From Roseitranquillus sp963749675 (lineage in GTDB: Bacteria; Pseudomonadota; Alphaproteobacteria; Rhodobacterales; Rhodobacteraceae): DNA of 64,000 nucleotides. Numbering within the stretch: the stretch's first letter is position 1; each line of letters starts with the position of its first letter. The stretch is taken from contig CAVVNT010000001.1 in the NCBI GenBank assembly GCA_963749675.1, forward strand, positions 310,001-374,000, given 5' to 3'. Below, piece by piece: positions 44,680 to 53,997 of this stretch. The notes below the pieces were generated by a model that was given only the letters and a program-made list of their open reading frames with translations, ran no database searches and had not been told where the DNA came from. The translations under genes and the position numbers were made by a program.

Positions 44680-45054
44680 ATGAACTTCATTCTGCGCCTG
44701 ATCACTTGGTGGAACAGTCAGACCATCGGCACGCAGCTCTTCACTTGGCGCAAGGGCGTCAGGGTAGGTGAGGACGCGGATGGTAACGTCTTTTTCCAGA
44801 CAAGGAATGGCGAGCGGCGGTGGGTCATCTTCAACGGTGAAGCGGAAGCGAGCCGCGTAAGCCCAGAATGGCACGGCTGGCTGCACCACACATGGGACGA
44901 GCCGCCAACCGATGCGCCGTTGCGTCACAAGCCGTGGGAAAAGCCCCATATCGCAAACCTTACCGGCACGCCGAGGGCGTACGCGCCGCCCGGCTCCATC
45001 CGTAAGCCGCAGCCGACGCCGCGCGGAGACTATGAGGCCTGGTCGCCCGAGTGA
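44680..45054 (+). CDS. NADH:ubiquinone oxidoreductase accessory subunit NDUFA12 (B17.2-like)
   Basis: 124 aa. The conserved block GNVFFQTRNGERRWVIFNGE near residue 38, then SPEWHGWLHHTWDEPPT near residue 61, is diagnostic of NDUFA12. It is a peripheral complex I subunit at the Q-module/N-module interface, shared by mitochondria and alphaproteobacteria. The stop overlaps the mlaD GTG start (GTGA). Confidence 0.93.
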   Translation: MNFILRLITWWNSQTIGTQLFTWRKGVRVGEDADGNVFFQTRNGERRWVIFNGEAEASRVSPEWHGWLHHTWDEPPTDAPLRHKPWEKPHIANLTGTPRAYAPPGSIRKPQPTPRGDYEAWSPE

Positions 45055-45506
45055 GCGTCTGGCGCGAACACCCGGCCGAACTTTCGGCCGGAGCGGCTGT
45101 TGTCGCCGTTGCCGTTGCGTTCCTGTTCTACGCGGGGCAATTTGCGGAAGGTTCGCGTGGCGCTGGCGATTATTCACTGACGGCGAGCTTCCGCTCGGCC
45201 GAAGGTGTCAGGGTCGGAACCGACGTGCGCCTTGCTGGCGTGAATATCGGAACGGTGACCGACCTGGCCCTGAATCCCCAGACATTCCGCGCCGATGCGG
45301 TCTTCGCGATCGACGAAGACGTCGTCCTGCCGGAGGATAGTTCGGCCGCAGTCGAGACAGAAGGGCTCTTGGGGGGCACTTACATCGACCTACAGCCCGG
45401 GGGCTCTCCTTTCGATCTCGAACCTGGTTCGGAGATCCTCGACACGCAAAGTGCCGTAAGCCTCGTTACATTGCTGCTGCGCTTCGTCATGGGATCGGAG
45501 GAATGA
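45051..45506 (+). CDS. mlaD: outer-membrane lipid asymmetry protein MlaD
   Basis: 151 aa from GTG 45051. A single N-terminal membrane anchor, AGAAVVAVAVAFLFYAGQF, is followed by an MCE domain: YSLTASFRSAEGVRVGTDVR LAGVNIGTV near residues 41-70 and VETEGLLGGTYIDLQPGG near residue 103. It forms a periplasmic hexameric ring binding phospholipid for MlaFEB. The rest of the mla operon is not adjacent. It overlaps DUF2155 by 4 bp. Confidence 0.92.
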   Translation: MSVWREHPAELSAGAAVVAVAVAFLFYAGQFAEGSRGAGDYSLTASFRSAEGVRVGTDVRLAGVNIGTVTDLALNPQTFRADAVFAIDEDVVLPEDSSAAVETEGLLGGTYIDLQPGGSPFDLEPGSEILDTQSAVSLVTLLLRFVMGSEE

Positions 45507-45844
45507 TCCGATGCCTTGTCATCCTCTTTGCGCTGACGCTGCCAGCGTCGGCTCAGGTCTCGTCGGGGTCCGGAGCGGTCTTGAGAGGGCTCGACAAGAT
45601 CGACGGCCGGGTCGCCGACCTCGAGGTCGGTATCGGCCGAACCGTATCGTTCGGACGCATCGACATCACGCTCGGTGAGTGCCGCTACCCGACCCGCAAT
45701 CCCGCGGGCGATGCCTACGCCTGGCTGATCATCGACCAGGACGGGGAACGGCTCTTCGACGGATGGATGATCGCATCAAGCCCCGCGCTCAACGCGCTCG
45801 ACCATCCCCGCTACGACGTGTGGGTCATCGGCTGCGCTACCTGA
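45503..45844 (+). CDS. DUF2155 domain protein, secreted
   Basis: 113 aa. Signal peptide MIRCLVILFALTLPASAQ, then AVLRGLDKIDGRVADLEVGI near residue 27 and a closing ALNALDHPRYDVWVIGCAT. Two Cys, one in ECRYPTRNP and one in GCAT at the end, may form a disulfide. The family is nearly always next to mlaD/aat in Rhodobacterales, often described as an outer-membrane-related protein; the function is unknown. Confidence 0.85.
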   Translation: MIRCLVILFALTLPASAQVSSGSGAVLRGLDKIDGRVADLEVGIGRTVSFGRIDITLGECRYPTRNPAGDAYAWLIIDQDGERLFDGWMIASSPALNALDHPRYDVWVIGCAT

Positions 45845-45861
45845 TCGCAGCAACTCCCTCG

Positions 45862-46515
45862 TCAGAAGTTGCGCGAGACTTCTCTCAGCCGTGCGACGAC
45901 CTCGTGCGGCTCCGGAGGCGCGCCGGCGCCCTGGAAGTCGGCGTCGAGATCCAGTGCCTCGGCAAGCCGGATCTTGTACTCGCCCCGGCTGATCTCGATT
46001 GCACCGAGCGAGCGCAGATGGTCCGTCGGAAATTGCGTGTCGAGGAGCACGAAGCCCGCGGCGGCGAGGCGATCGACGAGATAGGCCAAGGCGACCTTGG
46101 ATGTGTCGCGGATGCGGCTGAACATGCTCTCGCCGAAGAATGCCCCGCCGATCGAGACGCCATACGCGCCGCCCGAGAGCGCGTCGCGATGCCAGACCTC
46201 GACACTATGGGCGTGGCCGCGCATGTGAAGCGCGAGGTAGAGCTGACGGATGGTGTCGTTGATCCACGTCTCCTCCCGCTCGGCGCACGCGTCGAGGACC
46301 GCAGTGAAATCGGCGTCGAATGTGACGCGGAACTCTCCGCGGAGCATCGTCCGCCTGAGCGATCTCGACATGCGAAACCCGTCTAGGGGAATGATGCCGC
46401 GTGTCACCGGATCGACCCAGAAGACGTCGTTTGCGTGGCGCCCCTCAGCCATCGGAAAAATGCCGGCCGCGTACGCGCCCAGAAGAAGGTCCGGTGTGAG
46501 CTTTCCCTCGGACAA
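45862..46515 (-). CDS. aat: leucyl/phenylalanyl-tRNA-protein transferase
   Basis: 217 aa from TTG 46515. LTPDLLLGAYAAGIFPMAEG near residue 6, WVDPVTRGIIPLDGFRMSRS LRRTM near residue 33 and GHAHSVEVWHRDALSGGAYGVSIGGAFFGESMFSR near residues 114-148 are the family core. It transfers Leu or Phe to N-terminal Arg/Lys, marking proteins for ClpAP (N-degron pathway). It follows accC by 12 bp on the same strand, so it belongs to the accB-accC-aat operon. Confidence 0.92.
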   Translation of the reverse strand: MSEGKLTPDLLLGAYAAGIFPMAEGRHANDVFWVDPVTRGIIPLDGFRMSRSLRRTMLRGEFRVTFDADFTAVLDACAEREETWINDTIRQLYLALHMRGHAHSVEVWHRDALSGGAYGVSIGGAFFGESMFSRIRDTSKVALAYLVDRLAAAGFVLLDTQFPTDHLRSLGAIEISRGEYKIRLAEALDLDADFQGAGAPPEPHEVVARLREVSRNF

Positions 46516-46527
46516 AGCGCCGCCCCG

Positions 46528-47875
46528 TCAGGTCATCCGCTCTTCGAGCCAACGTTCCAGCCAGTGGATGTCGTAGTCGCCGCTGAGAACCGCGTGCTCC
46601 TCGAGCAGATCGTGAAAGAGCGGCACAGTAGTGTCCATTCCGTCAACGATAAGTTCGCCCAAGGCGCGCGGAGAGCCGTGCCAGCGCCTCGTCCCGGTCG
46701 CGGCCATGGACGATGAGCTTGCCGATCAGGCTGTCGTAATAGGGCGGGATCCGGTAGCCGTCGTAGATCGCGCTGTCGACGCGAACGCCGAGGCCGCCCG
46801 GGGCATGATACTGGGTGATCCGCCCCGGCGACGGTGTGAAGCGCGGCAGCTTCTCGGCGTTGATGCGAACCTCGATCGCGTGGCCGCGCGGCACCAGTTC
46901 GTCTTGCGTGAAGCTGAGCGGATTCCCCGCCGCGACCCTGATCTGCTCGCGGACGAGGTCGACGCCGTACACCGCCTCGGTGACCGGATGCTCGACCTGA
47001 AGGCGCGTGTTCATCTCGATGAAGAAGAATTCGCCGTCCTCGTACAGGAACTCGATCGTGCCCGCGCCGGAATAGCCGATCTCGGCCACGGCGTTCGCGC
47101 AGGTCGCGCCGATCCGCTGTCGCATCTCGTCATCGATCGCAGGGCCCGGCGCCTCCTCCAGGACCTTCTGATGGCGGCGCTGCATCGAGCAGTCGCGCTC
47201 GCCGAGATGCACCGCGCCGCCGCGGCCGTCGCCGAAGACCTGAACCTCGATGTGGCGGGGGTGGCCGAGGTACTTCTCGATATAGACTTCGTCGTTGCCG
47301 AAGGCCGCCTTTGCCTCGGCGCGGGCGGTGCGGAAGGCGCTGTCGAGATCGTCCTCGCCGCGCGCGAGCTTCATGCCGCGTCCGCCGCCGCCGGCCGTCG
47401 CCTTGACGATGACCGGATAGCCCGCGTCACGCGCGATGTCGCGCGCGGTGGCCAGGTCGGGCAGCGCCCCCTCCGAGCCGGGGACGCACGGCACGCCGAG
47501 GTTCCGCATCGTCTCCTTCGCGGTGATCTTGTCGCCCATGATGCGGATGTGCTCGGCCGACGGGCCGATGAAGGTCAGCCCGTGATCCTCCACGATCTGC
47601 ACGAAGCTCGCGTTCTCGCTGAGAAAGCCATAGCCGGGATGGATCGCCTCCGACCCGGTGATCTCGGCCGCCGAGATGATCGCGGGCATCGAGAGATAGC
47701 TCTGCGAAGAGGGTGGCGGACCGATGCAGACGCTCTCGTCCGCCATGCGGACGTGCATCGCGTCGGCATCCGCAGTCGAATGCACAGCGACCGTCCGGAT
47801 GCCCATCTCGCGGCAGGCGCGCAGGACGCGAAGGGCGATCTCGCCGCGGTTTGCGATCAGTATCTTGGAGAACAT
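46528..47875 (-). CDS. accC: acetyl-CoA carboxylase biotin carboxylase subunit (frameshifted)
   Basis: Reconstructed 448 aa. The ATP-grasp biotin carboxylase signatures are present: ILIANRGEIALRVLRACRE at the N-terminus, VKATAGGGGRGMKLAR near residue 159, YIEKYLGHPRHIEVQVFGD near residue 199 and EMNTRLQVEHPVTE near residue 288. The frame ends early with ARLSARLGRTYR. An extra G near 46668 (CTCC[G]CGCG on the minus strand) explains this, and the next frame gives RALGELIVDGMDTTVPLFHD through WLERWLEERMT, stopping at 46528. It carboxylates the biotin on AccB, the first committed step of fatty-acid synthesis. Confidence 0.93.
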
Positions 47876-47878
47876 GTC

Positions 47879-48394
47879 TCAGTCGACGATCAGGAGGGGG
47901 GCGCCGTATTCCACGGGCGCGCCGTCTTCGACCAGAATGCTGCGCACCGTGCCGGAGCGTGGGGCCGGGATGTGGTTCATCGTCTTCATCGCTTCGACGA
48001 TGAGCAGCGTCTGCCCCTCGGCTATGGCGTCGCCGACCTTGACGAACGGGTCGCCGCCCGGCTCTGCCTGAAGATAGACCGTGCCGACCATGGGCGACGT
48101 GATGGCGCCGGGATGGTTTGCCGGATCGTCCGGCTCGTTGGCAGACAATGGGCGACTGCGCCGGAGTCGTCGTCGGCATCGCCGGTGCCGGTGGCATCGG
48201 GGACGCCTGCGGCGGCAGCGGCGGCATGGGGGGGACGGTGGCGTCAACCGATCGCGGCTGACGCGGACATTCAGGCTGTCCTCTTCGCTGTAGTCGCGCT
48301 TGACGTGGAGTTCCGTCAGATCGTTTTCGCGCAGGAGTTCCGCAAGTGCCCTGATGAAGGCCACGTCCGCATCGTGGGTGTCGTTTCGTGTCAC
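47879..48394 (-). CDS. accB: biotin carboxyl carrier protein of acetyl-CoA carboxylase
   Basis: About 171 aa from GTG 48394. N-terminal domain VAFIRALAELLRENDLTELH VKRD; C-terminal biotinyl domain GAITSPMVGTVYLQAEPGGD through the biotinylated Lys in IVEAMKTMNHIPAP. The linker between them reads as an implausible Arg/Cys-rich stretch. The neighbouring frame gives the expected Pro/Ala/Met-rich linker (MPPLPPQASPMPPAPAMPTT). Two compensating indels, near 48240 and 48150, therefore seem present. It is 3 bp from accC and forms the carrier of the carboxylase complex. Confidence 0.9.
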   Translation of the reverse strand: MTRNDTHDADVAFIRALAELLRENDLTELHVKRDYSEEDSLNVRVSRDRLTPPSPPCRRCRRRRPRCHRHRRCRRRLRRSRPLSANEPDDPANHPGAITSPMVGTVYLQAEPGGDPFVKVGDAIAEGQTLLIVEAMKTMNHIPAPRSGTVRSILVEDGAPVEYGAPLLIVD

Positions 48395-48560
48395 GCGCCG
48401 TCCTGCCCTTGTCCGTCTGTCACGGATCACATGTATTTCGCGCGTTTATAGGGCAGCGCGTACGCGCTGAGGAAAGGAGCGGCCGGCAAAGAGTTGTCTT
48501 TTGCAATTGAACAGTGACGCCGTTGTGCGAATGTATCCGGCGGACCGAGATGGAAGAGAC

Positions 48561-49898
48561 ATGACAGACACCCGCCACCGCGACGGCATCGCAGCCCACA
48601 GACTGCCGGCGGAGGAGATCGCCGAGAACTTCGCCGACCTGCATCCGCCGTTCGATGCGCATGAGGCGCAGGTGGCGGCCGACCGCTGCTACTTCTGCTA
48701 TGACGCGCCGTGCGTCACCGCGTGCCCCACGGCCATCGACATCCCGCTCTTCATTCGCCAGATCCAGGCCGATCGGCCCGACGCTGCGGCGCGCACGATC
48801 TTCGCGTCGAACATCCTTGGCGGCATGTGCGCCCGCGTCTGCCCGACCGAAATCCTGTGCGAGGGCGCGTGCGTGCGCGAGATGGCCGAGGGCAAGCCGG
48901 TCGAGATCGGGCGCCTTCAGCGCTACGCGACCGACACGCTGATGCGCGCCAACGAACACCCGTTCGAGCGCGCGGCGCCCACCGGCAAGCGCGTCGCAGT
49001 CGTCGGCGCCGGCCCCGCAGGTTTGGCCTGCGCCCACGGTCTGGCGCGCCGCGGCCACGAGGTCACCATCTTACGAAGCGCAGGGAAAGCCCGGCGGCCT
49101 GAACGAATACGGGATCGCCGCCTACAAGACCGTCGGCAACTTCGCGCAGGCGGAGGTCGACTGGCTGATGCAGATCGGCGGCATCTCGGTCCGAGACCGG
49201 CAGGCGCCTCGGCGAGGGCCTCGACCTTGACGGCGCTGAGGGCGGAGTTCGACGCAGTGTTCCTTGGCGTGGGCCTCGCCGGCGTCAACGCGCTCGACGC
49301 CGAGGGTGCGGATCGGGACGGGGTGACCGCGGCGGTCGATTTCATCGCCGAGCTTCGCCAGTCCGCGGACCTGTCTGCACTTCCGGTCGGCCGCGACGTC
49401 GTCGTGATCGGCGGCGGCATGACGGCGATAGACGCCGCGGTGCAGTCGCGCCTGCTTGGGGCCGAGAACGTCACCCTCGTCTATCGGCGCGGACGCGACC
49501 GCATGGGCGCCTCGCGCTTCGAACAGGACCACGCCGCGAAGTCCGGCGTCCGCATCTTGTCGAATGCCCGGCCGCTCCGTGTCATCGGGAACGGCGCGGT
49601 GCGCGAGATCGAGTTCGAATACACCGAGGACAGTCCGACCGGCCTGCTCGGCACCGGGGAGAGCTTCCGGCTCAAGGCCGACCAGGTCTTTCGCGCCATC
49701 GGACAGCGGATCGCAGGCGTGCCCGAAGCGCTGGAGATAGCGGGAGGGAAGATCGGCGTGACCGGCCCCGGGCGCACCTCGCTCGAAGGTGTCTGGGCCG
49801 GGGGCGACTGCGCGGCCGGCGGTGACGACCTGACCGTCACGGCGGTCGCGCAGGGACGCGACGCTGCGGCAGACATTCATGCGACGCTGATCGGATGA
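48561..49898 (+). CDS. preT: NAD(P)-dependent dihydropyrimidine dehydrogenase subunit PreT (frameshifted)
   Basis: About 445 codons. The N-terminal Fe-S region has CYFCYDAPCVTACPTAIDIP near residue 35 and GGMCARVCPTEILCEGACVR near residue 76. An FAD motif KRVAVVGAGPAGLACAHGLA sits near residue 125 and an NAD motif RDVVVIGGGMTAIDAAVQS near residue 280. Between about 49070 and 49230 the frame is scrambled by three small insertions. Other frames there give KPGGLNEYGIAAYKTVGNFA and AEVDWLMQIGGISV, as expected. It passes electrons from NAD(P)H to PreA. The methyltransferase gene overlaps its stop by 4 bp. ATG 48561 (MTDTRHRDG) is the chosen start. Confidence 0.88.
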   Translation: MTDTRHRDGIAAHRLPAEEIAENFADLHPPFDAHEAQVAADRCYFCYDAPCVTACPTAIDIPLFIRQIQADRPDAAARTIFASNILGGMCARVCPTEILCEGACVREMAEGKPVEIGRLQRYATDTLMRANEHPFERAAPTGKRVAVVGAGPAGLACAHGLARRGHEVTILRSAGKARRPERIRDRRLQDRRQLRAGGGRLADADRRHLGPRPAGASARASTLTALRAEFDAVFLGVGLAGVNALDAEGADRDGVTAAVDFIAELRQSADLSALPVGRDVVVIGGGMTAIDAAVQSRLLGAENVTLVYRRGRDRMGASRFEQDHAAKSGVRILSNARPLRVIGNGAVREIEFEYTEDSPTGLLGTGESFRLKADQVFRAIGQRIAGVPEALEIAGGKIGVTGPGRTSLEGVWAGGDCAAGGDDLTVTAVAQGRDAAADIHATLIG

Positions 49899-50719
49899 CG
49901 GACGCCGCGCCGGAATCTCTGATCGCCGCTCACTATGGGAAGGGAAGCCTTTTCGAAGAGATCATTTCCGCTGTCGGTAAACCCGAAGCCGAGATTTCGG
50001 CGGAAGACATCCAAGATGTCGACGAATTCCACATCGGCGGTCGGGAGGCGACGGAGCGGCTTCTCGACCATCTGGATTTGCCGGCGGGCACCGGTGTGCT
50101 CGACCTCGGGTCGGGCATCGGCGGGCCGGCACGGCGCATGGCCGCGAGATACGGCTGGAAGGTCACCGGCATCGACCTCACTCCGGAGTTCGTGTCGACC
50201 GCACGTCGTCTCGCGGCGCTGACTGGTCAAGACGTCGAATTCATTCAGGGCAGCGCGCTCGAGCTGCCTTTCGAAGACGAGAGCTTCGGCCTGGTGACCT
50301 TGATCCATGTCGGCATGAACCTGCCCGACAAGGGCCGGCTGTTCTCCGAAGTGCGCCGCGTCTTGAGGGCAGGGGGCGTCTTCGCCGTCTACGACGTCAT
50401 GCTCACGGGCGACCGCCATCCCGATTTTCCCTTGCCGTGGGCCAGCCGCGTCACCGAGTCCTTCCTTGCCGCGCCCGCCGAGTACCGGGAGACGGGGCGT
50501 GCAGCCGGACTGACCCTGAGCTCTGAAGCGGACAGGACCGAGATCGCCTTGGAGTTCTTCACGCGCCTTGCGGCCATGGTAGCGGAGAAGAAAGTCCGAG
50601 CCAGCTTGCCGATCCTCATGGGCGAGGACGCGGGCACCAAGGTAAGGCACATGGTCGCGGCGATCGATCGCGGCGACATCGCGCCGATCGAAATGGTCTT
50701 CGGAAAGGATCATCGGTGA
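49895..50719 (+). CDS. class I SAM-dependent methyltransferase
   Basis: 274 aa. Methyltransferase motif I is GTGVLDLGSGIGGPARRMAA near residue 65, post-I WKVTGIDLTPEFV near residue 88, and a motif IV-like region near residue 130 reads FGLVTLIHVGMNLPDKGRLF. The overall pattern resembles phosphoethanolamine or sarcosine/dimethylglycine-type N-methyltransferases (Methyltransf_11/25). It is sandwiched between preT and preA, with a 4-bp overlap to preT and 76 bp to preA. Its contribution to pyrimidine catabolism is unknown. Confidence 0.83.
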   Translation: MTDAAPESLIAAHYGKGSLFEEIISAVGKPEAEISAEDIQDVDEFHIGGREATERLLDHLDLPAGTGVLDLGSGIGGPARRMAARYGWKVTGIDLTPEFVSTARRLAALTGQDVEFIQGSALELPFEDESFGLVTLIHVGMNLPDKGRLFSEVRRVLRAGGVFAVYDVMLTGDRHPDFPLPWASRVTESFLAAPAEYRETGRAAGLTLSSEADRTEIALEFFTRLAAMVAEKKVRASLPILMGEDAGTKVRHMVAAIDRGDIAPIEMVFGKDHR

Positions 50720-50795
50720 CGTGCCCGCGCCTGACCCACGGCCGAGCGCGACCAGGCGGCAAGCCAAGAACCAACGTGAGATGAAAGACAGAGAC

Positions 50796-52097
50796 ATGGC
50801 TGACCTTTCCACCGACTTCGTCGGCATCAAGAGCCCGAATCCGTTCTGGTTGGCCTCTGCCCCACCCACGGACAAGGAATACAACGTCCGTCGCGCGTTC
50901 GAGGCGGGGTGGGGCGGCGTCGTCTGGAAGACGCTGGGCCTCGACCCGCACATCGTCAACGTGAACGGGCCGCGGTACGGTGTCGTCTACGGGACCGACC
51001 GGCGCGTGCTGGGGATCAACAACATCGAGCTCATCACCGACCGTCCGCTCGAGGTGAACCTGCGCGAGATCAAGAGTGTCAAGCGCGACTACCCCGACCG
51101 CGCCATGGTCGTGAGCCTAATGGTCCCGTGCGAAGAGGAGCCTTGGCAGCAGATCCTGCCGTTGGTCGAGGAGACCGGGGCGGACGGTGTCGAACTCAAC
51201 TTCGGCTGTCCACACGGGATGAGCGAGCGCGGCATGGGCTCGGCGGTGGGCCAGGTGCCGGAATACATCGAGATGGTGTCGCGCTGGTGCAAGAAGCACA
51301 CGCGCATGCCGGTGATCGTGAAGCTCACCCCCAATATCACCGACATTCGCTATCCCGCTCGCGCCGCACACGCCGGCGGCGCCGATGCCGTAAGCCTCAT
51401 CAACACGGTGTCGTCGATTACGTCGGTCAACCTCGACACGATGAGCCCCGAACCCTCGATCGACGGAAAGGGGAGCCACGGCGGCTACTGCGGCCCCGCC
51501 GTCAAGCCCATCGCGCTGAACATGGTGGCCGAGATCGCGCGTGACGCGGAAACACGTGGCCTGCCGATAAGCGGCATCGGCGGCATCTCCACCTGGCGCG
51601 ATGCAGCCGAGTTCCTGGCGCTAGGGACGGGCTCGGTGCAGGTCTGCACCGCCGCGATGACCTACGGCTTCGGCATCATCAAGGAGCTGACCGCGGGCCT
51701 CTCGTCCTGGATGGATGAGAAGGGCTACGCGTCCATTGCCGATGTCACCGGCCGCGCCGTGCCCAACGTGACCGACTGGCAGTATCTGAACCTCAACTAC
51801 GTGACGAAGGCCCGGATCGACGAGGACCTCTGCATCAAGTGCGGTCGCTGCTACGCCGCGTGCGAGGACACAAGCCACCAGGCCATCGCGATGAAGCCTG
51901 GCCGCGTCTTCGAGGTCATCGATGCCGAGTGCGTCGCGTGCAATCTCTGCGTCGACGTCTGCCCGGTCGAGGACTGCATCACCATGCGCGAACTCCAGCC
52001 AGGCGAGGTCGACGAGCGGACAGGCAAGGTCGTCGAGGCCGCGTACGCGAACTGGACCACCCACCCCAACAATCCTGCAGCGCGCGCCGCGGAGTGA
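50796..52097 (+). CDS. preA: NAD-dependent dihydropyrimidine dehydrogenase subunit PreA
   Basis: 433 aa from ATG 50796 (MADLSTDFVGIKSPNPFWLA). The FMN barrel has ASAPPTDKEYNVRRAFEAGW GG near residue 20, GVELNFGCPHGMSERGMGSA near residue 132 (active-site loop Cys) and ISGIGGISTWRDAAEFLALG near residue 257. The C-terminal ferredoxin domain has two 4Fe-4S motifs, CIKCGRCYAACEDTSHQA and CVACNLCVDVCPVEDC, near residues 346-395. It reduces uracil and thymine to the 5,6-dihydro compounds in partnership with PreT. It converges on the next small gene with only 3 bp between stops. Confidence 0.94.
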   Translation: MADLSTDFVGIKSPNPFWLASAPPTDKEYNVRRAFEAGWGGVVWKTLGLDPHIVNVNGPRYGVVYGTDRRVLGINNIELITDRPLEVNLREIKSVKRDYPDRAMVVSLMVPCEEEPWQQILPLVEETGADGVELNFGCPHGMSERGMGSAVGQVPEYIEMVSRWCKKHTRMPVIVKLTPNITDIRYPARAAHAGGADAVSLINTVSSITSVNLDTMSPEPSIDGKGSHGGYCGPAVKPIALNMVAEIARDAETRGLPISGIGGISTWRDAAEFLALGTGSVQVCTAAMTYGFGIIKELTAGLSSWMDEKGYASIADVTGRAVPNVTDWQYLNLNYVTKARIDEDLCIKCGRCYAACEDTSHQAIAMKPGRVFEVIDAECVACNLCVDVCPVEDCITMRELQPGEVDERTGKVVEAAYANWTTHPNNPAARAAE

Positions 52098-52100
52098 CCT

Positions 52101-52424
52101 TCAGCGCCGAATGTCGATTTTCGGAGGTGTGTTTTCGCTCGTGAGGTTCCGCGCCTCTTCCATCACTGGCCGCTCCTTTCGCGCTTCGCCGTAGGTGACG
52201 CGGGTCACCGGCGAATCGGGATCTTCCGGCCAGAAGGCGGCTGCACGCTCCAGGTACGTCAGCCGAAATGCCGGCCGCGGGCCGACTTGCGCGTACTTGT
52301 CGACCTCCTCGATCGCGTTCACGCGCGTCGAGGGCCGATGGACGATCTTCTCCCGCGCCGGGTCCGGCGGAGTTGCGGCCGGGCCGCCATGAACGGCCGG
52401 GCGCTGCGAAAAGGACTCAATCAT
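52101..52424 (-). CDS. hypothetical protein in pyrimidine locus
   Basis: 107 aa, MIESFSQRPAVHGGPAATPP at the N-terminus. The core KYAQVGPRPAFRLTYLERAAAFWPEDPDSPVTRVTYG (residues 43-79) is compositionally ordinary and likely conserved, with an unstructured N-terminus. No signal peptide, membrane span or catalytic motif is recognised. A gap of about 200 bp separates its start from the divergent aminotransferase gene; a promoter for both could lie there. I do not recognise the family. Confidence 0.6.
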   Translation of the reverse strand: MIESFSQRPAVHGGPAATPPDPAREKIVHRPSTRVNAIEEVDKYAQVGPRPAFRLTYLERAAAFWPEDPDSPVTRVTYGEARKERPVMEEARNLTSENTPPKIDIRR

Positions 52425-52624
52425 GGCCTTCGCTCCTTGCGATGGCCCCCACCTGCACCATCCCTTAGAGGACAGAGGTTGCCCGCCCCGTTAATGCGCC
52501 TCGGTCCGGCAAGAAGCCGGTCAATGCCGTGCCGGAGCGGCTTGCTTGACTGGTCCCCGCGCTCTGATAGCGTTCCTGGTCATCTGCAACCCGCTCTGAG
52601 CGGCGCATACCGGGACTCTCTCAC

Positions 52625-53951
52625 ATGGCACTCGACCGGCCGAACGTTCCAAACGATCTCTCTGCCTTCTGGATGCCGTTCTCGGCCAACCGCCAGTTCA
52701 AGAAGGCGCCGAGGATGCTCGTCTCGGCGGAGGGGATGCACTACACCACGTCCGACGGTCGCAAGATCCTCGACGGGACGGCCGGCCTCTGGTGCTGCAA
52801 CGCGGGCCACGGCCAGCCGAAGATCGTGCAGGCGATCCAGGCCCAGGCGGCGGAACTCGACTATGCGCCGGCCTTCCAGATGGGTCACCCAAAGGCGTTC
52901 GAGCTGGCCAACTCGCGTCCGCGACATGGCGCCGGAGCCGTTCGAGCACGTGTTCTTCACCAACTCAGGCTCCGAGAGCGTCGATACCGCCCTAAAGATC
53001 GCGCTGGCCTACCACCGCGCTCGGGGAGAGGGCAGCCGGACCCGCCTGATCGGGCGGGAGCGCGGCTATCACGGGGTGAACTTCGGCGGCATCTCGGTCG
53101 GCGGGATCACCAACAACCGCCGTTTCTTCGGGACGCTTCTGGCCGGGGTCGACCACCTTCCGCACACGCACCTGCCCGGCAACGCGTTCACCCGCGGGCA
53201 GCCGGAGGAGGGCGCGCATCTCGCCGACGAGGTCGAGCGGCTGGTTGCCCTGCACGGCGCCGAGACCATCGCGGCCGTCATCGTCGAACCCGTCGCGGGT
53301 TCGACCGGCGTCCTGATCCCGCCAAAGGGTTACCTGGAGCGGCTGCGGGAGGTGACGGCAAAGCACGGCATCCTGCTGATCTTCGACGAGGTCATCACCG
53401 GCTTCGGCCGTCTCGGCGCCCCGTTCGCCGCGGACCGCTTTGGCGTGATGCCAGACCTCATCACCTGCGCGAAGGGGCTGACGAACGGCGTCGTCCCGAT
53501 GGGCGCCGTGCTGGCGACGTCCGAAATCCACAACGCCTTCATGCAGGGCCCCGAGCATCTGATCGAGCTCTTCCACGGCTACACCTACTCCGGTTCGCCG
53601 CTCGCATCCGCCGCGGGCCTCGCGACGCTGGAGGTATACCGCGAGCAGGGGCTCTTCCAGCGCGCGGCCGAGATGCAGGACTACTGGGAGGACGCGCTGC
53701 ACGATCTTCGCGACGCGCCGCACGTCGTCGACATCCGCAACCTGGGCCTCATCGGCGCGGTGGAGCTCGAGCCGATTGCGGGTGAGCCGACGAAACGCGC
53801 GTTCAGCGCGTTCCTCAAGGCCTACGAAGACGGGATCATGATCCGCACGACAGGCGACATCATCGCGATGTCGCCGCCGCTCGTCATCGAGAGGTCGCAA
53901 ATCGACGAGCTCATCGGCACCCTGCGGAAGGTTCTCGAGCAGGTCGAGTGA
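52625..53951 (+). CDS. class-III omega-aminotransferase (beta-alanine:pyruvate type), frameshifted
   Basis: Reconstructed 441 aa. MALDRPNVPNDLSAFWMPFS ANRQF at the N-terminus, GLWCCNAGHGQPKIVQAIQA near residue 58 and FEHVFFTNSGSESVDTALKI near residue 104. The PLP Asp lies in LLIFDEVITGFGRLG near residue 252 and the Schiff-base Lys in LITCAKGLTNGVVPMG near residue 282. An extra T near 52913 (GCCAAC[T]CGCG) splits the frame after FELAN. The expected reaction is beta-alanine or beta-aminoisobutyrate plus pyruvate to a semialdehyde plus alanine, completing the pyrimidine pathway encoded around it. Confidence 0.9.
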
Positions 53952-53997
53952 CGGCAGACGGGGTCGCCCCGAGCGGGACGGCCCCTTGTCCCCGCAA

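Noticed and set aside
46631..48451. 606-codon plus-strand open frame
   Set aside because: Antisense shadow of accC/accB, rich in Arg/Asp/Val/His; no family features.
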